In this document: positions 8,619-16,553 of the stretch, piece by piece
Layout: every line of letters starts with the position of its first letter
Numbering within the stretch: position 1 is the first letter of the stretch
NCBI RefSeq assembly: GCF_026242055.1
Contig: NZ_JAPJDL010000007.1
Coordinates: 253,693-317,692 of the forward strand
Reading direction: 5' to 3'
From: Lentzea sp. NEAU-D7
Lineage (GTDB): Bacteria > Actinomycetota > Actinomycetes > Mycobacteriales > Pseudonocardiaceae
Length of the DNA: 64,000 bases
Made by a program: the position numbers and the translations under genes
Notes under the pieces: generated by a model
The model's database searches: none
What the model was told of the DNA's origin: nothing
The model's input: the letters and a program-made list of their open reading frames with translations, nothing else

Positions 8619-9509
8619 GTGCACGGGGGGCTGTCGCCGGAGGCCGAGAAGCTCTACCTGGCGATGCTGCGCGGAGACGTCATCGAGCCCGGCCCGGCAC
8701 ACGAGGAGCTCGAACGGCTCGGACTGATCCGGAACAACGACGTGCGCCCGCCGCGGTCGGCGCTGGCCGCGATCGCGTCGGGGCACGAGGCCGCGGCCGC
8801 GCGGGCCAGGGAGACCGCCGAGGTCCTGGCCGCCGCCTACGCCGAGCGCGGTGCGAAAGAGGTCGACTTCGTCGAGGTCCTCAAGGACGCGGACGAGGTG
8901 ATCAGCGCGTTCGAGGAGATGCAGAGCCAGGCCAAGTCGGAGATCCGGGCGCTCGATCCCGGTTCGTACCTGAGCCCGCAGCCCGAGGCGAGTCCCGTGC
9001 AGCCTCCGGCGTTGGCACGCGGTGTCGCCTATCGGGTCGTGTACGAGTCGGCGTTGCTGCAGAGCGAACGCGGGTTCGCGTCCGTGCAGGAGAGCATCGC
9101 GGTGGGCGAGCAGGCGCGGACGTTCCCGGGCGTGCCGCTGAAACTCGTGATCGCCGACTCGGACCGGGCGCTGATCGCGGTGCCGACCGTCACGGGCGGG
9201 AACGTGGTCGCACTGCTCATTCACCCGTCCGTGCTGCTCAGCGCGTTGATCGAGTTGTTCGAGGCGTTCTGGCGAATGGCCGTGTCGATCACGCCCGGCG
9301 GCCGGGAGGACGGCCAGCAGGAGCCGACCACGGCAACCCGCAGGCTGATGGCGCTGCTCAGCGCCGGTCTGACGGACGAGTCGATCGCGCGCGAGCTCGG
9401 CGTCAGCGAACGCACGGTGCACCGCAGGGTGAGTCGGCTGCAGCAGTTGCTGGGGGCGCAGACCCGGTTCCAGCTCGGCGTCCAGGCGTCACGGCGAGGT
9501 TGGCTCTAG
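8619..9509 (+). CDS. LuxR-type transcriptional regulator with TrmB-like N-terminus
   Basis: The 296-aa protein ends in a LuxR helix-turn-helix (LLSAGLTDESIARELGVSERTVHRR, read in pieces). Its N-terminus (LSPEAEKLYLAMLRGD, then ERLGLIRNNDVRPP) resembles the winged-helix start of TrmB-like regulators common in actinomycetes. The middle has a PLD-like or sensory fold with no recognised ligand motif. GTG 8619 follows GAGGGGAG. It stands alone between the SDR and the secreted peptidase. It may regulate either neighbour; the target is unknown. Confidence 0.75.
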   Translation: MHGGLSPEAEKLYLAMLRGDVIEPGPAHEELERLGLIRNNDVRPPRSALAAIASGHEAAAARARETAEVLAAAYAERGAKEVDFVEVLKDADEVISAFEEMQSQAKSEIRALDPGSYLSPQPEASPVQPPALARGVAYRVVYESALLQSERGFASVQESIAVGEQARTFPGVPLKLVIADSDRALIAVPTVTGGNVVALLIHPSVLLSALIELFEAFWRMAVSITPGGREDGQQEPTTATRRLMALLSAGLTDESIARELGVSERTVHRRVSRLQQLLGAQTRFQLGVQASRRGWL

Positions 9510-9685
9510 TCACCCACCGTCGTGGAGCTTACGATCTTCATCACTCTGCGAACACGATCGGTGACAGTTTCCAGACATGGCGACTTTCTGCCATCACCCA
9601 GGAGTGTTAAACGCAGTTTCTTCCCTTCTCCTCTTTTGCAAGCGCGGTCTCACCCAGGCCGTGCGGGGGCAGGAAGGGATCCACC

Positions 9686-11458
9686 GTGAGGAAGTACTTC
9701 AGAGGCGGCATCGCCGCGGTCACAGGGGCGTTGATCGCGACGAGCATCGTGCTCACGCCGACGGCGAGCGCGGCCGCCAAGCAGGACCCGGACACGCAGG
9801 CACTCGCGGGTGCTCTCGCCACGCAGAAGGTGACCTGGGAGGAGTGCACCTTCCCCGGCGTGGCCGAGGAGACCGTCAAGAGGTTCAAGACCGTCAAGGG
9901 TCTCGCCTGCGCGACCATCCAGGTCCCGCGCGACTGGCACAACCCGGCCGACGGCAACACGATCGGCATCCGCGTCTCCAAGACCGAGACCGCGTACAAG
10001 GGCACCAGCCGTCAGGGCATCGCGCTGGTCAACCCCGGTGGCCCCGGCGGCTCCGGCCTGCCGTGGGGCGCGGCGATGGCCCTGCGCGCCCCAGTCCTCG
10101 CCGGCCAGTACGACTTCATCGGCTTCGACCCGCGCGGTGTCGGCCTCTCCACGCCTCTCACCTGCAGCTACACCGTCCCGAACAGCACCGACATCAACGT
10201 GCTGAACAAGGCGAAGGTCGACGGCTGCCTCGAGAACCCGCTGACCAAGTTCATCACCACCGAGCAGACCGCATACGACATGGACTTCATCCGCGTCGTG
10301 CTCGGCGAGAAGAAGATGAGCTACATCGGCTACTCCTACGGCACGTGGCTCGGCACCTGGTACGCCGCCACGTTCCCGAGCAAGGCGCACCGCTTCCTGC
10401 TCGACTCGGCCGTCGACGCCTCGCAGACGACCCTCGAGAACACCTGGGACCTGCAGCCGCGCACCCGCGACCGCCAGTTCCAGGAGGCGCTGCTGCCGTA
10501 CATGGCGCGCAACGACGCCGAGTACGGCCAGGGCACCGACCCGATGGAGATCCGCCGCAACTGGGAGAAGGCCGGCGGCACCCGTGAGTTCCTGGGTCAG
10601 CTGTTCGTCGCGTGGTTCGTGATCCCGGCCATGTACGACACGAGCCAGTACCCGACCGCCGCCGCCGCGGTGTCCGCGGTGATCGGCACCCCGGCCGCCA
10701 CCGGCACGGACGCGGAGAAGGTCGAGCAGCTCGTCTCGAAGATGCTGGCCACCAAGGGCCTCAGCGACGAGAACAAGGCGTTCATCGCGAAGGCCAAGGC
10801 CAACGCGCTCGCCGCGATCGCCAAGAAGGAGCGCGTCGCGGTCAAGACCACGACGGCCGCCGCCGAGGTCGAGACCTGGGACGCGACGTTCGAGGCGATC
10901 CGCTGCCAGGACGGTCAGTGGAACCAGAACCTGCACTACTGGAACTACTGGCTCGCCGACCTGACCGTGAACGCGCCGTTCATCGCGCCGTTCATGAGCA
11001 CCCCGCTGTGCGCGTACTGGCCGACCAAGAACGCGATGCCGAAGCCGGACAAGAAGACGTTCCCGCGTCTGCTGGTCGCGCAGTCGGAGCTCGACGCCGC
11101 CACCGCCTACGAGGGTGGCCTCGCCACCACGAAGGCCCTGCCGAACGCCAAGCTGATCAGCGTCGACAACGAGGGCTCGCACGGCCTGTTCCCGTACAAC
11201 ACGGACTGCGTCGACGACCCGATCGTCTTCTTCTTCCAGACCGGCGCCACGCCGCGCAAGCAGTACACGGGCTGCCAGGCGCTTCCGCTGCCGGGCGAGG
11301 ACAAGACGTTCGAGGTCGGTGGCGAGCTCACCAACGGCAAGGTGAAGATCAAGATGATCACGCCCGCGGTGAAGGAAGCCAACAAGATCGTCAAGGACCT
11401 GCTGAGCGGTTCCTCGACGGCGGGTGCCGACGAGTCGGGCATGCCGGCCAACCTGTGA
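9686..11458 (+). CDS. Secreted tripeptidyl aminopeptidase-type alpha/beta hydrolase
   Basis: The 590-aa protein belongs to the Tap/SlpD/SlpE family of secreted actinobacterial tripeptidyl aminopeptidases. A signal peptide covers about residues 1-31 (positive start, hydrophobic core, TASAAAK cleavage region). NPGGPGGSG is the oxyanion segment, and the nucleophile is Ser217 in GYSYGTW. The C-terminal TAP-like domain follows, with the catalytic His in GSHGLF. It removes tripeptides from protein N-termini outside the cell. GTG 9686 follows AGGAAGGGA. The 176-bp region upstream holds no feature I can name. A strong terminator follows. Confidence 0.9.
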   Translation: MRKYFRGGIAAVTGALIATSIVLTPTASAAAKQDPDTQALAGALATQKVTWEECTFPGVAEETVKRFKTVKGLACATIQVPRDWHNPADGNTIGIRVSKTETAYKGTSRQGIALVNPGGPGGSGLPWGAAMALRAPVLAGQYDFIGFDPRGVGLSTPLTCSYTVPNSTDINVLNKAKVDGCLENPLTKFITTEQTAYDMDFIRVVLGEKKMSYIGYSYGTWLGTWYAATFPSKAHRFLLDSAVDASQTTLENTWDLQPRTRDRQFQEALLPYMARNDAEYGQGTDPMEIRRNWEKAGGTREFLGQLFVAWFVIPAMYDTSQYPTAAAAVSAVIGTPAATGTDAEKVEQLVSKMLATKGLSDENKAFIAKAKANALAAIAKKERVAVKTTTAAAEVETWDATFEAIRCQDGQWNQNLHYWNYWLADLTVNAPFIAPFMSTPLCAYWPTKNAMPKPDKKTFPRLLVAQSELDAATAYEGGLATTKALPNAKLISVDNEGSHGLFPYNTDCVDDPIVFFFQTGATPRKQYTGCQALPLPGEDKTFEVGGELTNGKVKIKMITPAVKEANKIVKDLLSGSSTAGADESGMPANL

Positions 11459-11474
11459 CACCCCTGTAGAGCTG

Positions 11475-11510
11475 CGGTCCCCGGCACGCTGTGCCGGGGA
11501 CCGTTTCCAT
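11475..11510 (+). terminator. Intrinsic terminator after the tripeptidase
   Basis: A perfect 13-bp GC-rich stem (11475-11487 with 11491-11503) has a 3-nt loop and is followed by TTTCCATTT. It begins 16 nt after the tripeptidase stop. The convergent PP2C gene ends 40 nt further on, so it may work in both directions. Confidence 0.85.
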
Positions 11511-11542
11511 TTGTGGCCCGCGGACAGCACCCCGGCGGTTTG

Positions 11543-12238
11543 CTAGCGCTGCCACCACTTCTTGCGGACCACGTCGACGACGACGCAGGTGATGTTGTCC
11601 GGGCCGCCGTTGCCGTTCGCCAGCGCGATCAGCCGCCAGGCCGCCTCCGTGCCGTCCTCAGTGGACAGCAGGACGTCGTGGACGTCGTCGATGTCGGTGT
11701 AGTCGGTCAGGCCGTCGCTGCAGAGCAGGTAGCGGTCCTCGATCTTGGCCTGGTGCCACGTCAGGTCCGGGTCGTGCGAGTTGCCGGACTGCAAGGCGCG
11801 CAGCACGTAGGCGCGGCGCGGGTGGACCAGCGCCTCCTCCGGCGTCATGCGGCCGGCGTCCACCAAAGCCTGGACCATCGTGTGGTCGTGGGAGATCTGG
11901 CGAAGTTCGCCTTCCCTGAGCAGGTACGCGCGGGAGTCACCGATGTGCGCCAACTGGAAGGCGAGGCCCTCCCACCGGATGGCGGTCAGCGTGGTGCCGG
12001 CGCCCTGGGGCGTCTCGGCGTCGAGCCTGCGCGCGATCTCGGCCACCGCCGGCCCCAGGTCGCCCTCCCAGCCCGCGAGGACGTTCACCGCGAGCGCGCT
12101 GGCCACTTCACCGTGCTCGTGGCCGCCCATGCCGTCCGCCACGGCCTGCAGGTCCGCGCGGACGTAGACCGAATCCTCGTTGTGCTCGCGGACGAGCCCA
12201 GGATCGGTCGCCACGGCGATGCGCAGCTCATGTGTCAT
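11543..12238 (-). CDS. PP2C-family protein Ser/Thr phosphatase
   Basis: The 231-aa protein is a compact bacterial PP2C (PstP-like) phosphatase. All metal-binding motifs are present: HNEDS near residue 19, DGMGGH near 35, HIGDSR, LCSDGLTD and GGPDNIT near the end. It lacks a membrane segment, so it is cytosolic. It would dephosphorylate substrates of Ser/Thr kinases; one such kinase lies 1.5 kb away at 13780. It is divergent from the methylase gene, and the short gap holds a palindromic operator. Confidence 0.92.
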   Translation of the reverse strand: MTHELRIAVATDPGLVREHNEDSVYVRADLQAVADGMGGHEHGEVASALAVNVLAGWEGDLGPAVAEIARRLDAETPQGAGTTLTAIRWEGLAFQLAHIGDSRAYLLREGELRQISHDHTMVQALVDAGRMTPEEALVHPRRAYVLRALQSGNSHDPDLTWHQAKIEDRYLLCSDGLTDYTDIDDVHDVLLSTEDGTEAAWRLIALANGNGGPDNITCVVVDVVRKKWWQR

Positions 12239-12254
12239 GTCTCCAGTAGATCAG

Positions 12255-12289
12255 TTGTGAAGTGAGTTCACAAGCAATACGGTTGTGAA
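12255..12289. promoter_or_regulatory. TTGTGAA inverted repeat plus third half-site before the methylase
   Basis: TTGTGAA (12255-12261) and TTCACAA (12267-12273) form a perfect inverted repeat with a 5-nt centre. A third TTGTGAA lies at 12283-12289, overlapping the possible GTG start at 12285. It sits in the 52-bp gap between the divergent PP2C and methylase genes. Since the methylase has an N-terminal helix-turn-helix, self-regulation is a reasonable inference. Confidence 0.55.
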
Positions 12290-12290
12290 C

Positions 12291-13673
12291 ATGGATGAGA
12301 CGGTCAACGCCGGTGACATAGCGCGCCTCGCCGATGTCGGGCGGGCGGCGGTGTCGAACTGGCGGCGGCGGTTCGAGGACTTCCCCTCGCCGGTCGGTGG
12401 GACGGCCTCCAGTCCGTTGTACCTGTTGCGCGACGTGGAGTCATGGCTTCGGCGCAACGGGAAGCCGTTCCGGGTCTCGCCAGCGGAGCGGTTGTGGACG
12501 CAGCTGCGGACCGCCGACGACCTGAAGCTCGGCGAGGCGCTGGCCGCGGTCGAGGCCGACGCGGAGACGTTCGAGTTCCTGCACGAGCGGTACCTGGAGG
12601 CCCACTCGCGGCTGTTGAACCCCACACCGCCCGAGGTCGTCGAGGTCGTCCTGGCCACGACGGACGGGGACACGGTGATCGATCCGGCGTGCGGCACGGG
12701 CAACCTGCTGAAGGCGTCGAAGGCGCGGAACAAGATCGGGCAGGAGCTCGATCCCGTGTCCGCGGTCATCGCGCGGCGCAGGCTGCCGTCCGCGCAGATC
12801 TTCACCGGCGACTCGTTGCGGCACAACGGGGTCCAGGTGAAGGCCGACGCGGTGGTGTGCGACCCGCCGTGGCACGACCGGGCGTGGGGGCACGAGGAGC
12901 TGGTCGGCGACGCCCGGTGGACCTACGGCCTGCCGCCCCGCGGCGAACCGGAGCTGGCCTGGTTGCAGCACTCCCTGTCGCTGGCGAAACCCGGCGGGCT
13001 GGTGGCGGTGCTGCTGCCGTCCGCGGCGGCGTCGCGGAGGCCGGGCAAGCGGATCCGCGGCAACCTGCTGCGCGCCGGGGCGCTGCGCGCGGTGATGACC
13101 GTGCAGCCGGGGCGCGATCTGTGGCTGCTGCGCAACCCGATCGGCCGCGCGCCCGAGCACATCGCGCTCCTCGAAGCACCGGGACCGCTCGACCCGAACA
13201 CGCGGGTGATCGACCTGCTCGACGACGACGTCGACCTCAGCCCGTCACGCCGCAGCGGCACCGACGCGTCCGCCTACCTCGCGGCGCAGCCGACGTTCGG
13301 CCTACCTCCGCTGCCCGAGCTGCGGCAGCAGGACGCTCCCCCGATGACCACGATCGGCGAGCTGGTCCGCGCGGCGCCCGGCAGGCACGTCGTCACGTCC
13401 CCCACCGGCGCGACGTACGAGATCGATCCGCGCAGGCTCGACCCGGACTTCCTCGAGGGCGTGCTGCGCGCCGCGTTCGCCAGGACGCCGACCGGCTCAA
13501 CCCGGCTCGACGTGCGCCGGACGCAGGTGCCGTCGCTGCCGCTGGCGGAACAACAGCGGTACGGACAGGCGTTCGCGCAGCTCAAGGCACTGGAAGCAGG
13601 CTTGGACGAGGCGGCCACCCTGGTCCGTTTGGGCTACAGTGGACTTCTGAGCGGACAGGTCGGGCCGGCGTGA
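12291..13673 (+). CDS. Orphan N6-adenine DNA methylase with N-terminal HTH
   Basis: The protein is about 460 aa. Residues 6-70 form a helix-turn-helix of MerR/AlpA style (GDIARLADVGRAAVSNWRRR). The methylase core has the SAM motif DPACGTGNLL at about 131 and the catalytic motif DPPW at 191-194, as in HsdM-like gamma-class N6-adenine methylases, with Asp in place of the common Asn. The C-terminal third may be a reduced target-recognition part. No restriction or HsdS gene is nearby, so it is an orphan, possibly epigenetic or regulatory. There is no good ribosome binding site before ATG 12291 (or GTG 12285), so a leaderless transcript is possible. Confidence 0.8.
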   Translation: MDETVNAGDIARLADVGRAAVSNWRRRFEDFPSPVGGTASSPLYLLRDVESWLRRNGKPFRVSPAERLWTQLRTADDLKLGEALAAVEADAETFEFLHERYLEAHSRLLNPTPPEVVEVVLATTDGDTVIDPACGTGNLLKASKARNKIGQELDPVSAVIARRRLPSAQIFTGDSLRHNGVQVKADAVVCDPPWHDRAWGHEELVGDARWTYGLPPRGEPELAWLQHSLSLAKPGGLVAVLLPSAAASRRPGKRIRGNLLRAGALRAVMTVQPGRDLWLLRNPIGRAPEHIALLEAPGPLDPNTRVIDLLDDDVDLSPSRRSGTDASAYLAAQPTFGLPPLPELRQQDAPPMTTIGELVRAAPGRHVVTSPTGATYEIDPRRLDPDFLEGVLRAAFARTPTGSTRLDVRRTQVPSLPLAEQQRYGQAFAQLKALEAGLDEAATLVRLGYSGLLSGQVGPA

Positions 13674-13779
13674 CTCCGGCAGATTCACCCGATCGGGATG
13701 TCCTGAAACGCTGTTACGGTCGCCTCGCGTACGAGGAAGCGCGGGGTCGGCGAACAGGAGACGGCAGTTAGGCGCCGGA

Positions 13780-14727
13780 GTGCTGATCGCCGACCGCTAT
13801 GAGATCGACGACCTGCCGCTGGGGCGGGGTGGCATGGGTGCCGTGCACAAGGGCCGGGACCTGCGCCTGGATCGGCGTGTCGCGGTCAAGCTGCTGCGGC
13901 TGCCCGGCAGCGACGACGAGGTGGCGCAGCGGTTCGCGCGCGAAGCGCGGATCGTCGCCCGGCTGGAGCACCCCGGAGTGCCCGTCCTGTACGACTTCGG
14001 GACGTTCGAGCAGCGCCTCTTCCAGGTCATGCAGTTCGTCGACGGCGTGACGGTCGCGGACCTGGTCGGCGAGTTCGGCCCGCTGCCCGAGGCCTGGGCC
14101 GCGAACATCGCCGCGCAGACGGCCGCGGTCCTGGCCGCGGCGCACGAGCGCGGCATCTGCCACCGCGATCTCAAGCCCACCAACCTGATGCTGTGTCCGG
14201 ACGGGGCGGTGAAGGTGCTGGACTTCGGCCTGGCGCTGCTGCGGGAGAGCGACGTCGCCCCGTTCAGCCGGGCCGGTCAGATCCTCGGCACGCCCTCGTA
14301 CATGGCGCCGGAGCAGATCCAGCGCGGCACCGCCGAGCCCCGCAGCGACCTGTACGCGCTGGGGTGCGTGCTGCACGAGATGCTGACGGGCGAACAGCTC
14401 TTCACCGGGCCGACGGCCTACGCGGTGTTCGACAAGCACGTCAAGGAGGCGCCGCGGCCCGTCCCGGGCGCGCTCGACCCGTTGGTGCAACGGTTGCTGG
14501 CCAAGGAACCCGACGGGCGGCCGGCGACGGCGCTCGAGGTTTTCGAGGCGCTGCAAGGGTGTGCGCAGGATCCGCCGGCGTTGCCCGGATTCGTGCGGGA
14601 CGGCTCGACGGCGATGTACTCGAGCGTGCAGGTCAGGCCGGGATTCGGTTCACCTCGTGATCACCGGTCGCCCACAGGTGCTGCACCGCGTACGAACGCC
14701 ACGGCCGCCACGCCTCCGAGCGCCTGA
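13780..14727 (+). CDS. Soluble Ser/Thr protein kinase (Hanks type)
   Basis: The protein is 315 aa with all Hanks kinase motifs: LGRGGMG glycine loop, AVKLL lysine, HRDLKPTN catalytic loop, DFG and GTPSYMAPE activation segment. There is no transmembrane helix or PASTA domain. The kinase domain ends near residue 265. The last 30 residues are low in complexity and run 95 bp into the convergent AlkA gene, so this tail may be a read-through of a lost stop codon. GTG 13780 is the only nearby start; its binding site is weak. The PP2C at 11543 is a candidate partner. Confidence 0.88.
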   Translation: MLIADRYEIDDLPLGRGGMGAVHKGRDLRLDRRVAVKLLRLPGSDDEVAQRFAREARIVARLEHPGVPVLYDFGTFEQRLFQVMQFVDGVTVADLVGEFGPLPEAWAANIAAQTAAVLAAAHERGICHRDLKPTNLMLCPDGAVKVLDFGLALLRESDVAPFSRAGQILGTPSYMAPEQIQRGTAEPRSDLYALGCVLHEMLTGEQLFTGPTAYAVFDKHVKEAPRPVPGALDPLVQRLLAKEPDGRPATALEVFEALQGCAQDPPALPGFVRDGSTAMYSSVQVRPGFGSPRDHRSPTGAAPRTNATAATPPSA

Positions 14728-15547
14728 CCAGCGCCGCGGGCGTCGACGGCAGGCCCAGGGCCTCCGCGGCCAGGCGGATTCCGAGGTCGGTCGGCAGGAA
14801 CGCGTCGGGGTCGCCCAAGGCGCGCATCAGGATCGACTCGACGGTCCAGGGGCCGAAGCCCGGCAGCGACGAGAGCCATTCGCGCGCGACGGCTCGGTCC
14901 GCACCGGGCGACAGGTCCAAACCGGACTCCAGCGCGCCCAGCAGCGCGGCCATCGTGCGGCGGCGGGACTCGGGCACCGCCAGCGCCGCGGGATCGAACG
15001 ACAGCGGGAACAGGAACAGGTCGCCCACCGGCGTACCGAAAGCCGCCACGAGGCGTGCGGCGTGCGTGCGCGCGGCCTTCGTCGACACCTGTTGACCCAG
15101 CACGGCGCGAATAGCGAACTCCGCGCCGTCGACCGTGCGCGGCACACGACGCCCAGGAGCAGCCGAAACCAACGGCGCCAAAAGGGGATCCGCGGACAAC
15201 GCCGCATCGACGACTAATGGATCGGCGTCGAGATCGAGCAGAAATCGGCACAGGTCTAGAGCACTAGCCGAATCGCGAGAATCCGACAGTTCCAGCGTGC
15301 ACTCGACGTGGTCCGGGAACGGCCGCAAAGCCGCGATGCCGAAACCGCAAGGAAGTCGCAAGGTCCGCCGGTAGACACCGTCCCGCCACTCCTCCACGCC
15401 GGGCACGGCGGTGGCGATGAGGTGGCCGAACAGGTTGTCGGGACACAGAGGTGATTGAAAGTGCAACTGTTCCGAGAACGTGGCCGGCGGCATGCCCACC
15501 AGCATGACGCCATTCCAACCAAGACGCTGGCGGGAAAGCGACATCAT
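14633..15547 (-). CDS. alkA: AlkA-type DNA-3-methyladenine glycosylase
   Basis: The protein is about 304 aa and belongs to the AlkA/HhH-GPD base-excision glycosylases, which remove alkylated bases. The N-terminal AlkA domain (AVPGVEEWRDGVYRRTL) is followed by GAEFAIRAVLGQQVSTKAA, the HhH motif LPGFGPWTVESILMRALG and the catalytic Asp in LPTDLGIR. No Ada methyltransferase part is fused. ATG 15547 is chosen; TTG 15562 and ATG 15493 are alternatives, the last fitting the usual family start best. Its 3' end overlaps the kinase gene by 95 bp. Confidence 0.88.
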   Translation of the reverse strand: MMSLSRQRLGWNGVMLVGMPPATFSEQLHFQSPLCPDNLFGHLIATAVPGVEEWRDGVYRRTLRLPCGFGIAALRPFPDHVECTLELSDSRDSASALDLCRFLLDLDADPLVVDAALSADPLLAPLVSAAPGRRVPRTVDGAEFAIRAVLGQQVSTKAARTHAARLVAAFGTPVGDLFLFPLSFDPAALAVPESRRRTMAALLGALESGLDLSPGADRAVAREWLSSLPGFGPWTVESILMRALGDPDAFLPTDLGIRLAAEALGLPSTPAALVRRSEAWRPWRSYAVQHLWATGDHEVNRIPA

Positions 15548-15635
15548 TCCGGACGGGGCCAACCGGGTGACCTGCTTCGCGGCGCGAAAATCCGTGGCTA
15601 GGCTGACCGTCGCGCCGTGGCAGGAGTTGTCGGTT

Positions 15636-16349
15636 TCAGCATGGAAGGGCGGCGTCGCGTGCGATGAGAGCGGCTTGGACGCGGTTGTCGCACCGAAGTT
15701 TCGTCAGCAGTCGGCTGACGTGGGCTTTGATGGCCCCTTCTGAGAGGTACATGAGCCGTGCGATCCGTGCATTCGCCATGCCCTGCGCCAGGTACACCAA
15801 CACTTCCTGCTCGCGTCGAGTGAGCAGGCTGATGCGGCTGCGCGCGGCGTCACGGCGTTCCGAGTCGGCGCCGGTGAAGTGGTCGATCAACGCACGCGTC
15901 GCGGACGGCGAGAGGATCGCCTCTCCGGCGGCGACGGCGCGCACGGCGTTCACCAGCGCGTCGGGTTCACCGTTCTTGAACAGAAATCCCGCCGCACCGG
16001 CGCGCAACGCGGGGAAGAGCATCTCCTCGGTGTGCGGCGTGCACAGCATGATCACCTGCGTTCCCGGCACGTGCCTGCGCACCATCCGCACCGCCGCGAG
16101 GCCTTCCATGCCGGGCATGGAGGCGTCCATCAGCAGCACCTGCGGGCGTTGGCGCCGCGCGAGTTCGAGCGCTCCGCCGCCGTCGCCGGCCTCGCCGACC
16201 ACCACGACGTTTCCGGACCGTTCCAGCACACCGCGGACTCCCGTGCGGATCAGAACCTCGTCGTCGGCGATGCCGACGGTGATCGTGCGAGGTTTGTCCA
16301 CCAGTTGCAGACCTGCGCTCGCCCACGAGGTGCTCGTCGTCAACGTCAT
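15636..16349 (-). CDS. NarL/LuxR-family response regulator
   Basis: The 237-aa protein has a receiver domain (DDE near residue 30, phosphoacceptor Asp in LLMDASMPG, Lys in FLFKNGEP) and a C-terminal LuxR helix-turn-helix (LTRREQEVLVYLAQGMANAR). The usual Thr of the receiver is in LCTPHTEE. ATG 16349 is preferred over GTG 16355 because AGGGAG lies at proper distance. No histidine kinase is adjacent, so it is an orphan regulator. It is divergent from the LAL-type regulator, and a duplicated 12-bp motif lies between them. Confidence 0.9.
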   Translation of the reverse strand: MTLTTSTSWASAGLQLVDKPRTITVGIADDEVLIRTGVRGVLERSGNVVVVGEAGDGGGALELARRQRPQVLLMDASMPGMEGLAAVRMVRRHVPGTQVIMLCTPHTEEMLFPALRAGAAGFLFKNGEPDALVNAVRAVAAGEAILSPSATRALIDHFTGADSERRDAARSRISLLTRREQEVLVYLAQGMANARIARLMYLSEGAIKAHVSRLLTKLRCDNRVQAALIARDAALPC

Positions 16350-16410
16350 GCGCACTCCCTGTCAGACCGGACCAGTCACCAGTTTGTTCCCGAACGAGGG
16401 CCACGGGAAG

Positions 16411-16462
16411 GCAGGCATAACGAACAGGTCGCGAACCGTCTCACGCGCACGCAGGCGTAACG
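16411..16462. promoter_or_regulatory. Duplicated 12-bp motif between two regulators
   Basis: GCAGGCATAACG (16411-16422) and GCAGGCGTAACG (16451-16462) are direct repeats 40 bp apart, about four helical turns. A related GTTACGG lies near 16530. They sit in the 204-bp gap between the response regulator and the LAL regulator and could be binding sites for either. No named consensus is matched. Confidence 0.35.
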
Positions 16463-16553
16463 GGTTGCACAGGCCAGGCCACCGCACACGACCTGCGAGA
16501 ACGCCGCACCGAGACAGGAAATGCCTGCCGTTACGGCTTGAGGAGAGGGACCT

